DNA of 10,256 nucleotides, taken from the NCBI GenBank assembly GCA_009691355.1, contig SICW01000025.1:1-10256 (forward strand), given 5' to 3'. Below the pieces are notes generated by a model, which was not told the origin of the DNA, did not search any database, and saw only the letters and a program-made list of their open reading frames with translations. A program made the position numbers and the translations under genes. The number at the start of each line of letters is the position of its first letter. The stretch's first letter is position 1. This DNA is from Candidatus Woesearchaeota archaeon (GTDB lineage: Archaea; Nanobdellota; Nanobdellia; SCGC-AAA011-G17; GW2011-AR17). Shown here piece by piece: positions 1 through 5,836 of the stretch.

Positions 1-51
1 AGTGATAATGCTAATAGTGATTGTGTTGCTTACGGTCCGGGGAGTCCATAA
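1..51 (+). CDS. C-terminal end of an upstream gene (partial)
   Basis: The first frame is open from the window edge to a TAA at 49-51 and would end in SDNANSDCVAYGPGSP. The stop shares its last A with the ATG of the next gene (TAATG), a common coupling arrangement. The codons (AGT, GAT, AAT, GCT, GTT) match those of the neighbours, and the single Cys would fit another exported Cys-containing protein of this locus. The alternative is the second frame, which is open to a TAA at 59-61 and reads as a hydrophobic tail followed by a few charged residues. With only 17-20 codons visible I prefer the first frame but cannot exclude the second. Confidence 0.4.
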   Translation, partial: SDNANSDCVAYGPGSP

Positions 52-206
52 TGAAGAATAAAAAAGCAGAGCTGGCATGGGAACAAATAGCCATCATAAT
101 AATAGGTTTAGTCGTAGTTCTAGTGATCATCATTTTTTCAGGACAAATCAAAGAAAAAATTATAGAAGGGATCAGTTACTTTTCAGAAACAATTTTAGGA
201 AGATAA
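51..206 (+). CDS. very small class III signal-peptide (pilin-like) protein, 51 aa
   Basis: The protein starts MKNKKAELAWEQ and continues as one hydrophobic helix (about residues 12-32) with a short amphipathic tail, and nothing else. Basic residues, then A, then E-L-x-x-E, then a hydrophobic stretch is the archaeal prepilin (class III) pattern: a PibD/EppA/FlaK-type peptidase would cut after Ala6 and leave Glu at +1 and Glu at +5. I chose the ATG at 51 over an upstream in-frame ATG at 21 because GGAG at 41-44 sits 6 nt before it and because the signature begins right there. Its size recalls Flp-like pilins of Tad systems (analogy only). A paralogue is encoded at 2151 (NKKAEL shared). One base separates it from the large exported protein downstream, so the two are probably co-translated. 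Confidence 0.75.
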   Translation: MKNKKAELAWEQIAIIIIGLVVVLVIIIFSGQIKEKIIEGISYFSETILGR

Positions 207-207
207 T

Positions 208-1623
208 ATGACAGACGCACCAAAATCAGCAATCTCAGGGATCTTAGTAGTGATTGTGATTTTTGTAGTGCTGATTGTATTCTTTACTCTCATGGGTGAT
301 TCTAGTGGGCAAATTACAGATATTTTTAATGAGGTTTTCTTTGGAGAGCAAACCGCTACAGAAGAAGCAAAGCAAAATACTATTGACGCACTAAAAGATC
401 TTCTGGAGCAAGTGGAGAAATGTAACTATGATGAAAACGTCAATCCCGAGGGCGAAAATGCTTGTTTTTGTTTTACTGGTGTTTTTGGAGTAGTTTCTAA
501 TGCTCAGTATCTTTCTATCCATAATGGGGACAAAACAATGACAGCAACAGCATATGATAGTGGAGGTGCCTCTCTTCTCACACAACAAGAAGCATATGAG
601 ATTGGATTATTTGCAGTACAAATAACAGATGCAGGAGAAAAGTTAGGCTGTATTTTTCCAGAACAGTATTTCATTAAAGGTATCGATGACGAAGTAAAAG
701 AAACAAGTGGGTATTGGGGTTTAGATCCTTCGTACGCTTCAACAAATAACTGGTATGTTAAGTGGGAAGATGAACGTGGAAACAAAGCTGCTAGTGAAAG
801 TGGAGAAGATTACTATTTTGGTTTTTATGGAGATAAGTATACCATTGGAACAGCTAGTGATTATTCCTACGGATATTATCTACGATCTGCTCCCAAACTG
901 TACAAACTCGATGACACAAAGTATTGTTTACTTACCGACCTTATTGAACATAGACTTGTAGATGTATCTGGCCTTGACTACCAACCAGTCTATACTCTTA
1001 CTGAAGAACAAAAAAAGGAGTCAGCACCCTTTACCGATTTCTTTACAGATAGTTCAAAATATTGTAACAAAGAAGAGTCCTCTTCTACATCAACCCCAAC
1101 AAATACCTTTGCTCCATCTGGAACATTTTATTGGGTATCGCAAGATACAGGAGGGTATGGAGAATCTACAACCCTTTTTGGAACAAAATGGAATGGTGGC
1201 TATATCTGCGGTGTAGATCCCTTTTCTTTTAGTATTTTATTTACCGCTGTAAGTGTAGAAATACAAACAAAAGTAAGAGAGGCATACAATAGTGAGCATA
1301 GTGAATACCCTATTTCTGAAGGCGGTGTAATTGGGTTTCCTGACAGTCTTAGTTATTCTGATTTTGTTGAAGAGACGCAAGGAGCCTACACCATAAGTCC
1401 TGCATGTACCTTTCAAGTAGAAGATCTGGATGCAGATAATATTCCTTTCCTACAAATAACCTGCCAAGCACAATATGCAACTGGGTATGGTTCAAGTATG
1501 TGTAATGAGGTTGTTGATGGAAATAGGTATGGCCAAAACCTTGCTCCAACAGATATAGAAAATACTATTCCTGACCTTAATGATAACGGGTTTGATCCAA
1601 ATCTGTATTATGTTTCAGAATAA
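208..1623 (+). CDS. large Cys-rich exported protein with N-terminal membrane anchor, 471 aa
   Basis: I do not recognise the family. A short N-terminus (MTDAPKSA) precedes a strong membrane helix at about residues 9-30. A helical segment follows (about 36-70), then a long polar domain rich in Tyr, Gly and Ser that should lie outside the cell. Ten cysteines lie in the exported part, starting with a CX(n)ACFC cluster near residues 73-90, so disulfides are likely. A Ser/Thr/Pro-rich linker around residue 290 (SSSTSTPTNT) divides two possible domains. It lacks the lysine-rich prepilin signature of its neighbours, so it may be an anchored rather than a processed protein. AGGA at about 197-200 serves as ribosome site. 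Following a 51-aa pilin-like gene by one base, it may be a tip or adhesin-like partner; this is inference. Confidence 0.75.
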   Translation: MTDAPKSAISGILVVIVIFVVLIVFFTLMGDSSGQITDIFNEVFFGEQTATEEAKQNTIDALKDLLEQVEKCNYDENVNPEGENACFCFTGVFGVVSNAQYLSIHNGDKTMTATAYDSGGASLLTQQEAYEIGLFAVQITDAGEKLGCIFPEQYFIKGIDDEVKETSGYWGLDPSYASTNNWYVKWEDERGNKAASESGEDYYFGFYGDKYTIGTASDYSYGYYLRSAPKLYKLDDTKYCLLTDLIEHRLVDVSGLDYQPVYTLTEEQKKESAPFTDFFTDSSKYCNKEESSSTSTPTNTFAPSGTFYWVSQDTGGYGESTTLFGTKWNGGYICGVDPFSFSILFTAVSVEIQTKVREAYNSEHSEYPISEGGVIGFPDSLSYSDFVEETQGAYTISPACTFQVEDLDADNIPFLQITCQAQYATGYGSSMCNEVVDGNRYGQNLAPTDIENTIPDLNDNGFDPNLYYVSE

Positions 1624-1734
1624 AAGAACCTATAAAGAACTGTGTTCCAGTGCTTACAAAAAAGAAAAGATCTATATTTAAGGCCTTAATCACAGAAAGA
1701 TTTAAATATCTCTAACTACAATAAAGAAGAAAAG
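1624..1734 (+). promoter_or_regulatory. intergenic stretch with TATA box for the 125-aa gene
   Basis: TTTAAATATC at 1701-1710 lies 25-34 bases upstream of the ATG at 1735, the distance expected if transcription starts at or just before the ATG. A second TATA-like stretch (CTATATTTAAGG, about 1671-1682) lies further up. There is no Shine-Dalgarno sequence in front of the ATG, consistent with a leaderless mRNA. The same ten bases recur at 2121-2130. Confidence 0.6.
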
Positions 1735-2112
1735 ATGGTGATATTAAATAAAAAAGGGATGGATATTTCTTTAAACTTTATTATTCTAGCAGTATTAGCT
1801 TTAATCGCTCTTATTGTCATTGCATTATTCTTTACTGGTGGCTTAACAAATTTATTTGGACAAACGGAAGATGTTGGTTCTATTGGCTCTGAAAAAGTAG
1901 CATTATACACTGCAAAGTGTAATTTTTATTGTAGCTCACGAGATAAGACTGCATGGAATAACCCTCAGTTTCCAGAAGATGTTGCAGCAGCATATCAGGG
2001 TTGTCCACAAATTACAGGAAAGGATTATGACGCTAGTTGCTGTAATGATGCCAGTGGAAAATTATTAACTGGCCAAGACCTTAGTGATTGTAAGGCCGCA
2101 GCAACATCCTAG
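1735..2112 (+). CDS. class III signal-peptide protein with small six-Cys exported domain, 125 aa
   Basis: The N-terminus MVILNKKGMDISLNF leads into one membrane helix (about residues 13-34). The start ILNKKG-x-D-I-x-L-N is shared with the 358-aa protein encoded at 2330, so the two are related at their N-termini. Cleavage after Gly8 would be the prepilin-type event, though the +1 residue is Met rather than Gln/Glu. The exported part (about 90 residues) has six cysteines, including a CX3C near the membrane and a CC pair near the C-terminus, and is probably disulfide-bonded. The stop is TAG followed at once by TAA. It has its own TATA box and appears leaderless. Function is unknown; by context it is a minor pilin-like component of the locus. 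Confidence 0.75.
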   Translation: MVILNKKGMDISLNFIILAVLALIALIVIALFFTGGLTNLFGQTEDVGSIGSEKVALYTAKCNFYCSSRDKTAWNNPQFPEDVAAAYQGCPQITGKDYDASCCNDASGKLLTGQDLSDCKAAATS

Positions 2113-2120
2113 TAAAAACA

Positions 2121-2130
2121 TTTAAATATC
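2121..2130 (+). promoter_or_regulatory. TATA box of the 60-aa pilin-like gene
   Basis: TTTAAATATC starts 30 bases before the ATG at 2151 and is identical to the box at 1701. The stretch between box and ATG is pyrimidine-rich and has no ribosome site, which fits a leaderless transcript. Confidence 0.6.
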
Positions 2131-2150
2131 CTTCTTCTTTCTATTGTCTT

Positions 2151-2333
2151 ATGAATAAAAAAGCTGAACTAACGATGGAGACAGTTATTGTTCTTATCCT
2201 TCTCTTAATCGTACTCATTGCCGTTGCATTAATATTCCGTAGTCAGATCATTTCTTTTGTCAATAGTATTAGTGGGGTCTCATCGGGATTAAACACAGAC
2301 CTAGCCAAAGCAACAGATGCACTTTCACCATGA
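2151..2333 (+). CDS. very small class III signal-peptide (pilin-like) protein, 60 aa
   Basis: MNKKAELTMETV is followed by a hydrophobic helix (about residues 10-29) and a short Ser/Asn-rich tail. The pattern K-K-A/E-L-x-x-E puts Glu at +1 and +5 after the predicted prepilin-peptidase cut, as in archaeal pilins. It is a paralogue of the 51-aa protein encoded at 51. The TGA stop overlaps the ATG of the next gene (ATGA), so translation is coupled to the 358-aa protein. The gene is preceded by a TATA box and looks leaderless. The role is likely a small structural or assembly subunit of a pilus-like fibre, by inference. Confidence 0.75.
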   Translation: MNKKAELTMETVIVLILLLIVLIAVALIFRSQIISFVNSISGVSSGLNTDLAKATDALSP

Positions 2334-3406
2334 GCATTCTCAACAAAAAGGGGCAGGACATTCAGCTCAATTGGGTTGTGGGAACGCTCTCCGGTGTACT
2401 CATAGGCTCTATTCTCCTTGCAATAGGCTTACAATGGTATATAACAACCACAAAAACAGAGGATAGTTTTGATGCACTGATTGCAAAGCTTGAATCTCTC
2501 AAAGATAAAGAAAGCACATCTATGGCCTACTTTCTTCCAGATGGCTATGTCCTTGTTTCTTTTAGTGGGGGAAAAGATTTTGATACGACTAAAGATGACA
2601 TCGTAGGAAGAGATCTTATTTCAGAAGAGTCTTGTTTTGGAAAAATAAAAGTTCCCAAGGCCTGTGGAAGTGAAGACTGTCTTTGCGTCTGTGATGGTTC
2701 CTATGAGTATGGCTATGAAGATGCCTGTATAGAAGATCCCTTAGTCTGCTATCCTTTTACCAGTGCAGCAACAAAAGATCTTTCTGTATCTGATCATGGG
2801 TGTAGCACAGGAGTATATCGACCTGGTCCAGATAATGGGATCTTCAGTTTATACCTAGTGAGAACGGGCAATAATATCGAATTTTGCTCTGTAGAAGGTT
2901 GTGTCACGCAAGAGCAAAAGCTTGCAGTGGATGCAACAGACAACTTAGTAAGCACATATAATACTTGTACAGAGAAAAGAGATGATTGTGCTTGTGCAAT
3001 AGACTGGACTTTCTTTGAAGCAAATCCCTACGCGTTACATTTTGAAGGTACTGCTGTAAGCCTATTAGATTTTACCACAAATAAAGAAATATACACTGCA
3101 ACACTTTCTAGTTCTGCAACAACCAAAGTTTCAGGATTCTCTTCAGACATATACCTATACAACTATGAGTATGTTCCAATATCTGGACAAGGCTATACAA
3201 AATTCAACGACCTTGTCATTTCTCCAAGCAAAGAAACAATTATCCTTTCAAGCAGTGACCAGGCAACAACCCAAATAACCCTCTCAGAAAGTCTAGTAAA
3301 AACTACTTCCAGTCTTGCATTCGTAGAGCCTTCCTATAACTTTACAACTCTTCCTTCTTGTACGCAAACAGAAACAGTATCTGATCAAGAAATTAAGCTA
3401 GCCTAA
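2330..3406 (+). CDS. Cys-rich class III signal-peptide exported protein, 358 aa
   Basis: MSILNKKGQDIQLNW is followed by a membrane helix (about residues 15-34). Gln at +1 after a predicted cut behind Gly8 is typical of archaeal prepilins, and the first 14 residues match those of the 125-aa protein. The exported part carries 14 cysteines. Seven fall in a cluster at about residues 100-140, with a CLCVC core, and a DDCAC motif lies near residue 220, so it should be heavily disulfide-bonded. The C-terminal half looks beta-rich with an N-F-T glycosylation sequon near the end. It is the largest prepilin-like member here and is coupled by a 4-nt overlap to the 60-aa pilin-like gene, just as the 471-aa protein follows the 51-aa one. 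In type IV pilus and type II secretion systems the largest minor pilin often sits at the fibre tip; applying that here is speculation. Confidence 0.75.
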   Translation: MSILNKKGQDIQLNWVVGTLSGVLIGSILLAIGLQWYITTTKTEDSFDALIAKLESLKDKESTSMAYFLPDGYVLVSFSGGKDFDTTKDDIVGRDLISEESCFGKIKVPKACGSEDCLCVCDGSYEYGYEDACIEDPLVCYPFTSAATKDLSVSDHGCSTGVYRPGPDNGIFSLYLVRTGNNIEFCSVEGCVTQEQKLAVDATDNLVSTYNTCTEKRDDCACAIDWTFFEANPYALHFEGTAVSLLDFTTNKEIYTATLSSSATTKVSGFSSDIYLYNYEYVPISGQGYTKFNDLVISPSKETIILSSSDQATTQITLSESLVKTTSSLAFVEPSYNFTTLPSCTQTETVSDQEIKLA

Positions 3407-3414
3407 CAACAATA

Positions 3415-3423
3415 TTTTTAAAC
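3415..3423 (+). promoter_or_regulatory. TATA box of the four-gene tail
   Basis: TTTTTAAAC begins 29 bases before the ATG at 3444, which has no ribosome site. It is probably a leaderless promoter serving the tightly packed genes from 3444 to 5236. Confidence 0.5.
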
Positions 3424-3443
3424 GTACAAAGCATAGAAATTCT

Positions 3444-3791
3444 ATGGATAAAAAGGGACAAGAGCATCAATTCTTTTTTGCATTTGAAGCGGTTTTAGGT
3501 ATTCTCGTTGCAGGCATTCTCATTTCTGTATCTGCAAACTTTGATTCTCTTTCAAACGTCAATAAAATCTATGCACAAGAGGACCTGAAGGTTCTTGTAG
3601 AAACTCTTCAAGCATCGCCAGGGAACATCCACTACGATTATCAATTAAAAACTCTATACGATGTAAACATAGAGAAGGATAAGGTAACAGTCACAAAGAG
3701 TGATGGCCTTCTTGATGGCTATACCTATTATAATCTTAGCCTAACCAAAGAGCAAGGATCTGAACAGATCACGGAGGAGAAACATGTCTAA
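3444..3791 (+). CDS. class III signal-peptide protein, 115 aa
   Basis: MDKKGQEHQFFFAFE opens a hydrophobic helix of about 20 residues (to about residue 30). Gln at +1 after Gly5 follows the class III pattern, and the acidic residue comes later (Glu15) than the usual +5. The remaining 85 residues are polar, without cysteines, with an N-L-S sequon, and look like a small alpha/beta pilin head. Its 3' end overlaps the next gene by 8 nt and contains that gene's GGAGGAG ribosome site (3773-3779). Family is not recognised; by context it is a minor pilin-like subunit. Confidence 0.75.
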   Translation: MDKKGQEHQFFFAFEAVLGILVAGILISVSANFDSLSNVNKIYAQEDLKVLVETLQASPGNIHYDYQLKTLYDVNIEKDKVTVTKSDGLLDGYTYYNLSLTKEQGSEQITEEKHV

Positions 3792-4215
3792 GGGACAATC
3801 AGTATTAGGCTACAAAGGAATTTATTTCATAGCTGCAATGTTCCTTCTTGCCTTTATCTTTCTCTATATGCACAGTGCTTTTGCAAATTATCAAACAGGA
3901 AAGATCCAGTGTACTAAGTCTAGTGTGCAAGAGATCATGATTGCAAAAGTCCTCTATGGCCCCTGTGTAACATACACCGATCCGCAAACACAGCAAAGTA
4001 TTCCTGGAACAATAGATATCAGTAAGTTTACCAATGAAACTCTTGATACCTGTTTTTCTTTCATCACCGAAAAAATGAAACTTACTCTTAATGAAAAGAG
4101 AGTTGGTGACAGCATATACGATCCCTATTATATGAACAAAACTATCTGGGTCTACGATGGAGAGAAAAAAGAAAATTCTATCCTCCAATTTACCTTTGAG
4201 GAGCCTCCATGTTAA
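3784..4215 (+). CDS. class III signal-peptide protein with four-Cys exported domain, 143 aa
   Basis: MSKGQSVLGYKGIYF precedes a membrane helix (about residues 12-33). Gln at +1 after Gly4 is prepilin-like, but the n-region is very short (S-K). The exported domain has four cysteines, the last being the final residue (EPPC), and two N-glycosylation sequons (NET, NKT). A strong GGAGGAG site lies 4 nt upstream inside the preceding gene, so translation does not depend on a new promoter. The stop overlaps the next start by 7 nt. Function is unknown; it is part of the same complex by operon logic. Confidence 0.75.
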   Translation: MSKGQSVLGYKGIYFIAAMFLLAFIFLYMHSAFANYQTGKIQCTKSSVQEIMIAKVLYGPCVTYTDPQTQQSIPGTIDISKFTNETLDTCFSFITEKMKLTLNEKRVGDSIYDPYYMNKTIWVYDGEKKENSILQFTFEEPPC

Positions 4216-4757
4216 ATAAAAAAGCACAAACAGAAGATTTGGGAATAGAAATCCCCTTTGCGATAGTTCTCACCATCATAGGGGTGATTGCACTCACTTT
4301 AGTTGCTGCAGATTATAATTGGAGTACAGATCGTGTAAAGGGTGCCTTGCATGGAGGAACAACCGTGCATGCCTTTGATGCCAAGTTCATGGGCACCGAC
4401 CTAGAAAATACTTTAAAACTTCAAGTAGGGGACTACACCTTTGGAGAGCTCATTGCTTATATGCCAAGAAACTATCAGGAAGTACAAGATCCTTCCTTAT
4501 TTGAAGGAATGCTTTGGGATAAATGGCTTATTGATGGCCTTGCTTGTGACCAAGAGTTATACACAGAAATAAATCACTACCTTAGTCCTGTCTATGGCAA
4601 GTATTGGCAGATCAAAGCCTACTATCATGATGAAGAAATATTTTCTTGTTATCCTGCGGATATTCTCTATGGCTTTGGTCCAATACAAACAAATATGATC
4701 TTGCCCACACTTGATCCACAAGAAACCGTTTTCGTGCAATTAAAGGTGTACCAATGA
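4209..4757 (+). CDS. class III signal-peptide protein, 182 aa
   Basis: MLNKKAQTEDLGIEIPF is followed by a hydrophobic helix (about residues 15-34). Lys-Lys-Ala/Gln is a good class III cleavage motif. The exported domain (about 145 residues) has two cysteines, many Tyr/Trp and acidic residues, and no recognised motif. GAGGAG at 4198-4203 is the ribosome site, 5 nt before the ATG. The end overlaps the next gene by ATGA. The four overlapping genes 3444-5236 would be made in fixed proportions, as expected for subunits of one complex. Confidence 0.75.
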   Translation: MLNKKAQTEDLGIEIPFAIVLTIIGVIALTLVAADYNWSTDRVKGALHGGTTVHAFDAKFMGTDLENTLKLQVGDYTFGELIAYMPRNYQEVQDPSLFEGMLWDKWLIDGLACDQELYTEINHYLSPVYGKYWQIKAYYHDEEIFSCYPADILYGFGPIQTNMILPTLDPQETVFVQLKVYQ

Positions 4758-5236
4758 ATAAGAGAGCCCTTATTTTTTTGTATATCTGTTCTTTCTCCTT
4801 TATCATAGCAGTCTTTGTCTTCTATGGTTCTGTAGGAAAGCAAACACCAGGGGGTGAATCATGGTATCTTGGAGAAAAAGAAATACAAGTCTTTGAAACC
4901 TATCAACAAGCAGAGCAAGAAAGATATGCAATTGAGCTTGCAGCAACACTTTCTGCAAAACAAGCATCACAGGATAATTTTCAAGCAGATTTTGAAAAAC
5001 GTTTTGGGCAGTATCTAAAAGAATATTCCCTTGAAGCAGAGAAGTATTCTTTTACCTATCAAACTAGTGAAGGAACTATGACCATTGTAGGTACAACAGA
5101 GCAAGTGCTCGAATTCAAAGAGGAAAGGTACATCTATACACTCACACCTGAGTTTAGTATTACCATCCCCTATACAGGAGAATCAACAGAAGAAGATGAA
5201 TCTTCTACAACTACTGAAGGAGTGGTAACTTTCTGA
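4754..5236 (+). CDS. single-pass membrane protein, last gene of the pilin-like operon, 160 aa
   Basis: MNKRALIFLYICSFSF runs directly into a membrane helix (about residues 6-24). N-K-R-A is reminiscent of the neighbours' signals but lacks Gln/Glu at +1, so it may be an uncleaved anchor. After a Pro/Gly turn comes a long helical region (about residues 45-100, with many Gln, Glu and Ala) and a short beta-like stretch, ending in an acidic Ser/Thr-rich tail (STEEDESSTTT). The exported part has no cysteines; the only one is in the helix. AGGTG at 4743-4747 precedes the ATG. The TGA stop lies inside a terminator hairpin. Family is not recognised. Confidence 0.75.
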   Translation: MNKRALIFLYICSFSFIIAVFVFYGSVGKQTPGGESWYLGEKEIQVFETYQQAEQERYAIELAATLSAKQASQDNFQADFEKRFGQYLKEYSLEAEKYSFTYQTSEGTMTIVGTTEQVLEFKEERYIYTLTPEFSITIPYTGESTEEDESSTTTEGVVTF

Positions 5237-5253
5237 AAGATTTTCAGTTTTTT
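5233..5253 (+). terminator. hairpin plus T6 at the end of the pilin-like operon
   Basis: CTGAAA (5233-5238) pairs with TTTCAG (5242-5247) around a 3-base loop GAT, followed directly by six T. The stop codon TGA (5234-5236) lies in the left arm. T-runs alone can stop archaeal RNA polymerase; the hairpin is an addition of uncertain weight. Confidence 0.5.
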
Positions 5254-5261
5254 CTCGGCAA

Positions 5262-5269
5262 GATTTATG
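5262..5269 (+). promoter_or_regulatory. TATA-like box for the small membrane-protein cluster
   Basis: GATTTATG lies 25-32 bases before the ATG at 5294, and no ribosome site precedes that ATG. The position fits a leaderless promoter, though the match to the TTTAAATATC form is weaker. Confidence 0.4.
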
Positions 5270-5293
5270 AAGGCAAAAAAACGATAAAACAGT

Positions 5294-5500
5294 ATGAGCT
5301 ATTTAGACGCACTAAAAGAAAGACCAAAAATTTATATAGTTATTATCTCATTAATAACCATTATAGTTACAGTGAATGAGCTGAACACTTTTTGGCAATT
5401 TTTGTTAAAAAGCACTTACATTATTCAGTTTTGTTTGGCTCTTTCCTTCATAGTTGCAATAAATATTGCTATCAGGTGGAAAATATGGATACTCAAATAA
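5294..5500 (+). CDS. small two-helix membrane protein, 68 aa
   Basis: MSYLDALKERPKIYI is followed by two hydrophobic stretches, at about residues 12-28 and 40-60, and a short basic end. I recognise no family. The head L-D-x(5)-R-P followed by a membrane helix resembles the heads of the two smaller proteins downstream, so the three may be diverged copies. Its 3' end overlaps the next gene by 16 nt and carries that gene's ribosome site. Confidence 0.6.
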   Translation: MSYLDALKERPKIYIVIISLITIIVTVNELNTFWQFLLKSTYIIQFCLALSFIVAINIAIRWKIWILK

Positions 5501-5619
5501 AAAAGAAGAATGTTGTACTTAGATTTTTAGATGATGTTTGGTTTAAACCTCAACCTACAGTAGTATTGCTAGTTATAATTATCCTTATTTTTATAGCAGT
5601 AATATTGGCAAACAAATAA
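5485..5619 (+). CDS. small single-helix membrane protein, 44 aa
   Basis: The frame could extend upstream to an ATG at 5392, but AGGTGGA at 5474-5480 lies 4 nt before the ATG at 5485 and the upstream part would overlap the 68-aa gene almost entirely, so I take 5485. The protein is MDTQIKKKNVVLRFL, then D-D-V-W-F-K-P-Q-P, then one membrane helix of about 20 residues and ANK. The D-x-W-F-x-P motif is repeated in the next gene. Function unknown. Confidence 0.6.
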   Translation: MDTQIKKKNVVLRFLDDVWFKPQPTVVLLVIIILIFIAVILANK

Positions 5620-5622
5620 AAA

Positions 5623-5742
5623 ATGGGCATCTTCAAAAGAATAGCAAATGATCTTTGGTTTGAGCCAAATCTAGCCCTTATAATCCTTTTAGGAATAGTC
5701 TTATTTATTGTTCTTGGTGCTTTAGGCCTGTTATATAAATAA
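5623..5742 (+). CDS. small single-helix membrane protein, 39 aa, paralogue of the 44-aa protein
   Basis: The frame reads MGIFKRIANDLWFEPN, one hydrophobic helix of about 22 residues and a final YK, ending in TAA. It starts 3 nt after the previous stop without a visible ribosome site, so reinitiation is likely. N-D-L-W-F-E-P matches D-D-V-W-F-K-P of the 44-aa protein at the same distance from the helix, which supports both as real coding regions. Function unknown. Confidence 0.6.
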   Translation: MGIFKRIANDLWFEPNLALIILLGIVLFIVLGALGLLYK

Positions 5743-5746
5743 AAAA

Positions 5747-5836
5747 TGGTGGGACTGCCAAGATTTGAACTCGGATCAATCGCTAACTCCATAAATACTG
5801 GAGGCGATTACACTAGCCAGATTGTGCTACAGTCCC
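5747..5836 (-). tRNA. tRNA-Trp (CCA) with a 13-nt intron, CCA end encoded
   Basis: On the minus strand the acceptor arms are GGGACTG (5830-5836) and CAGTCCC (5751-5757), followed by A73 and a genomic CCA (5747-5749). The D stem is GCAC/GTGT around a 10-nt loop with GG. The T arm is CCGAG-TTCAAAT-CTTGG. The anticodon stem ATCGC/GCGAT encloses 20 nt instead of 7. Removing 13 nt (5785-5797) after position 37 leaves the loop C-T-C-C-A-G-A, with anticodon CCA (5799-5801). The precursor pairs CTCC with GGAG and offers 3-nt bulges AGT and TTA, cut after the second base of each, a relaxed bulge-helix-bulge for the archaeal splicing endonuclease. The variable loop is only 4 nt. Confidence 0.92.
5785..5797 (-). 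other. tRNA-Trp intron, 13 nt, position 37/38
   Basis: The intron reads TATTTATGGAGTT on the minus strand. Its GGAG pairs with C32-C35, covering most of the anticodon, to form the central helix. The inner helix is essentially absent, so the fold is of the reduced (hBH) type. It is too short to hold a box C/D guide RNA. Confidence 0.85.

Noticed and set aside
755..1216. Open frames on the plus strand within the 471-aa gene.
   Set aside because: They overlap a long coding frame that has consistent codon use, and they show no start signals or domain features.
3805..4227. A 140-codon open frame on the minus strand opposite the 143-aa gene, and other antisense frames at 391-785, 1349-1549, 1716-1910, 4557-4806, 5550-5792 and 9110-9811.
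   Set aside because: They lie opposite well-supported genes with prepilin or enzyme signatures, have no promoter or ribosome site, and show no recognisable protein features.
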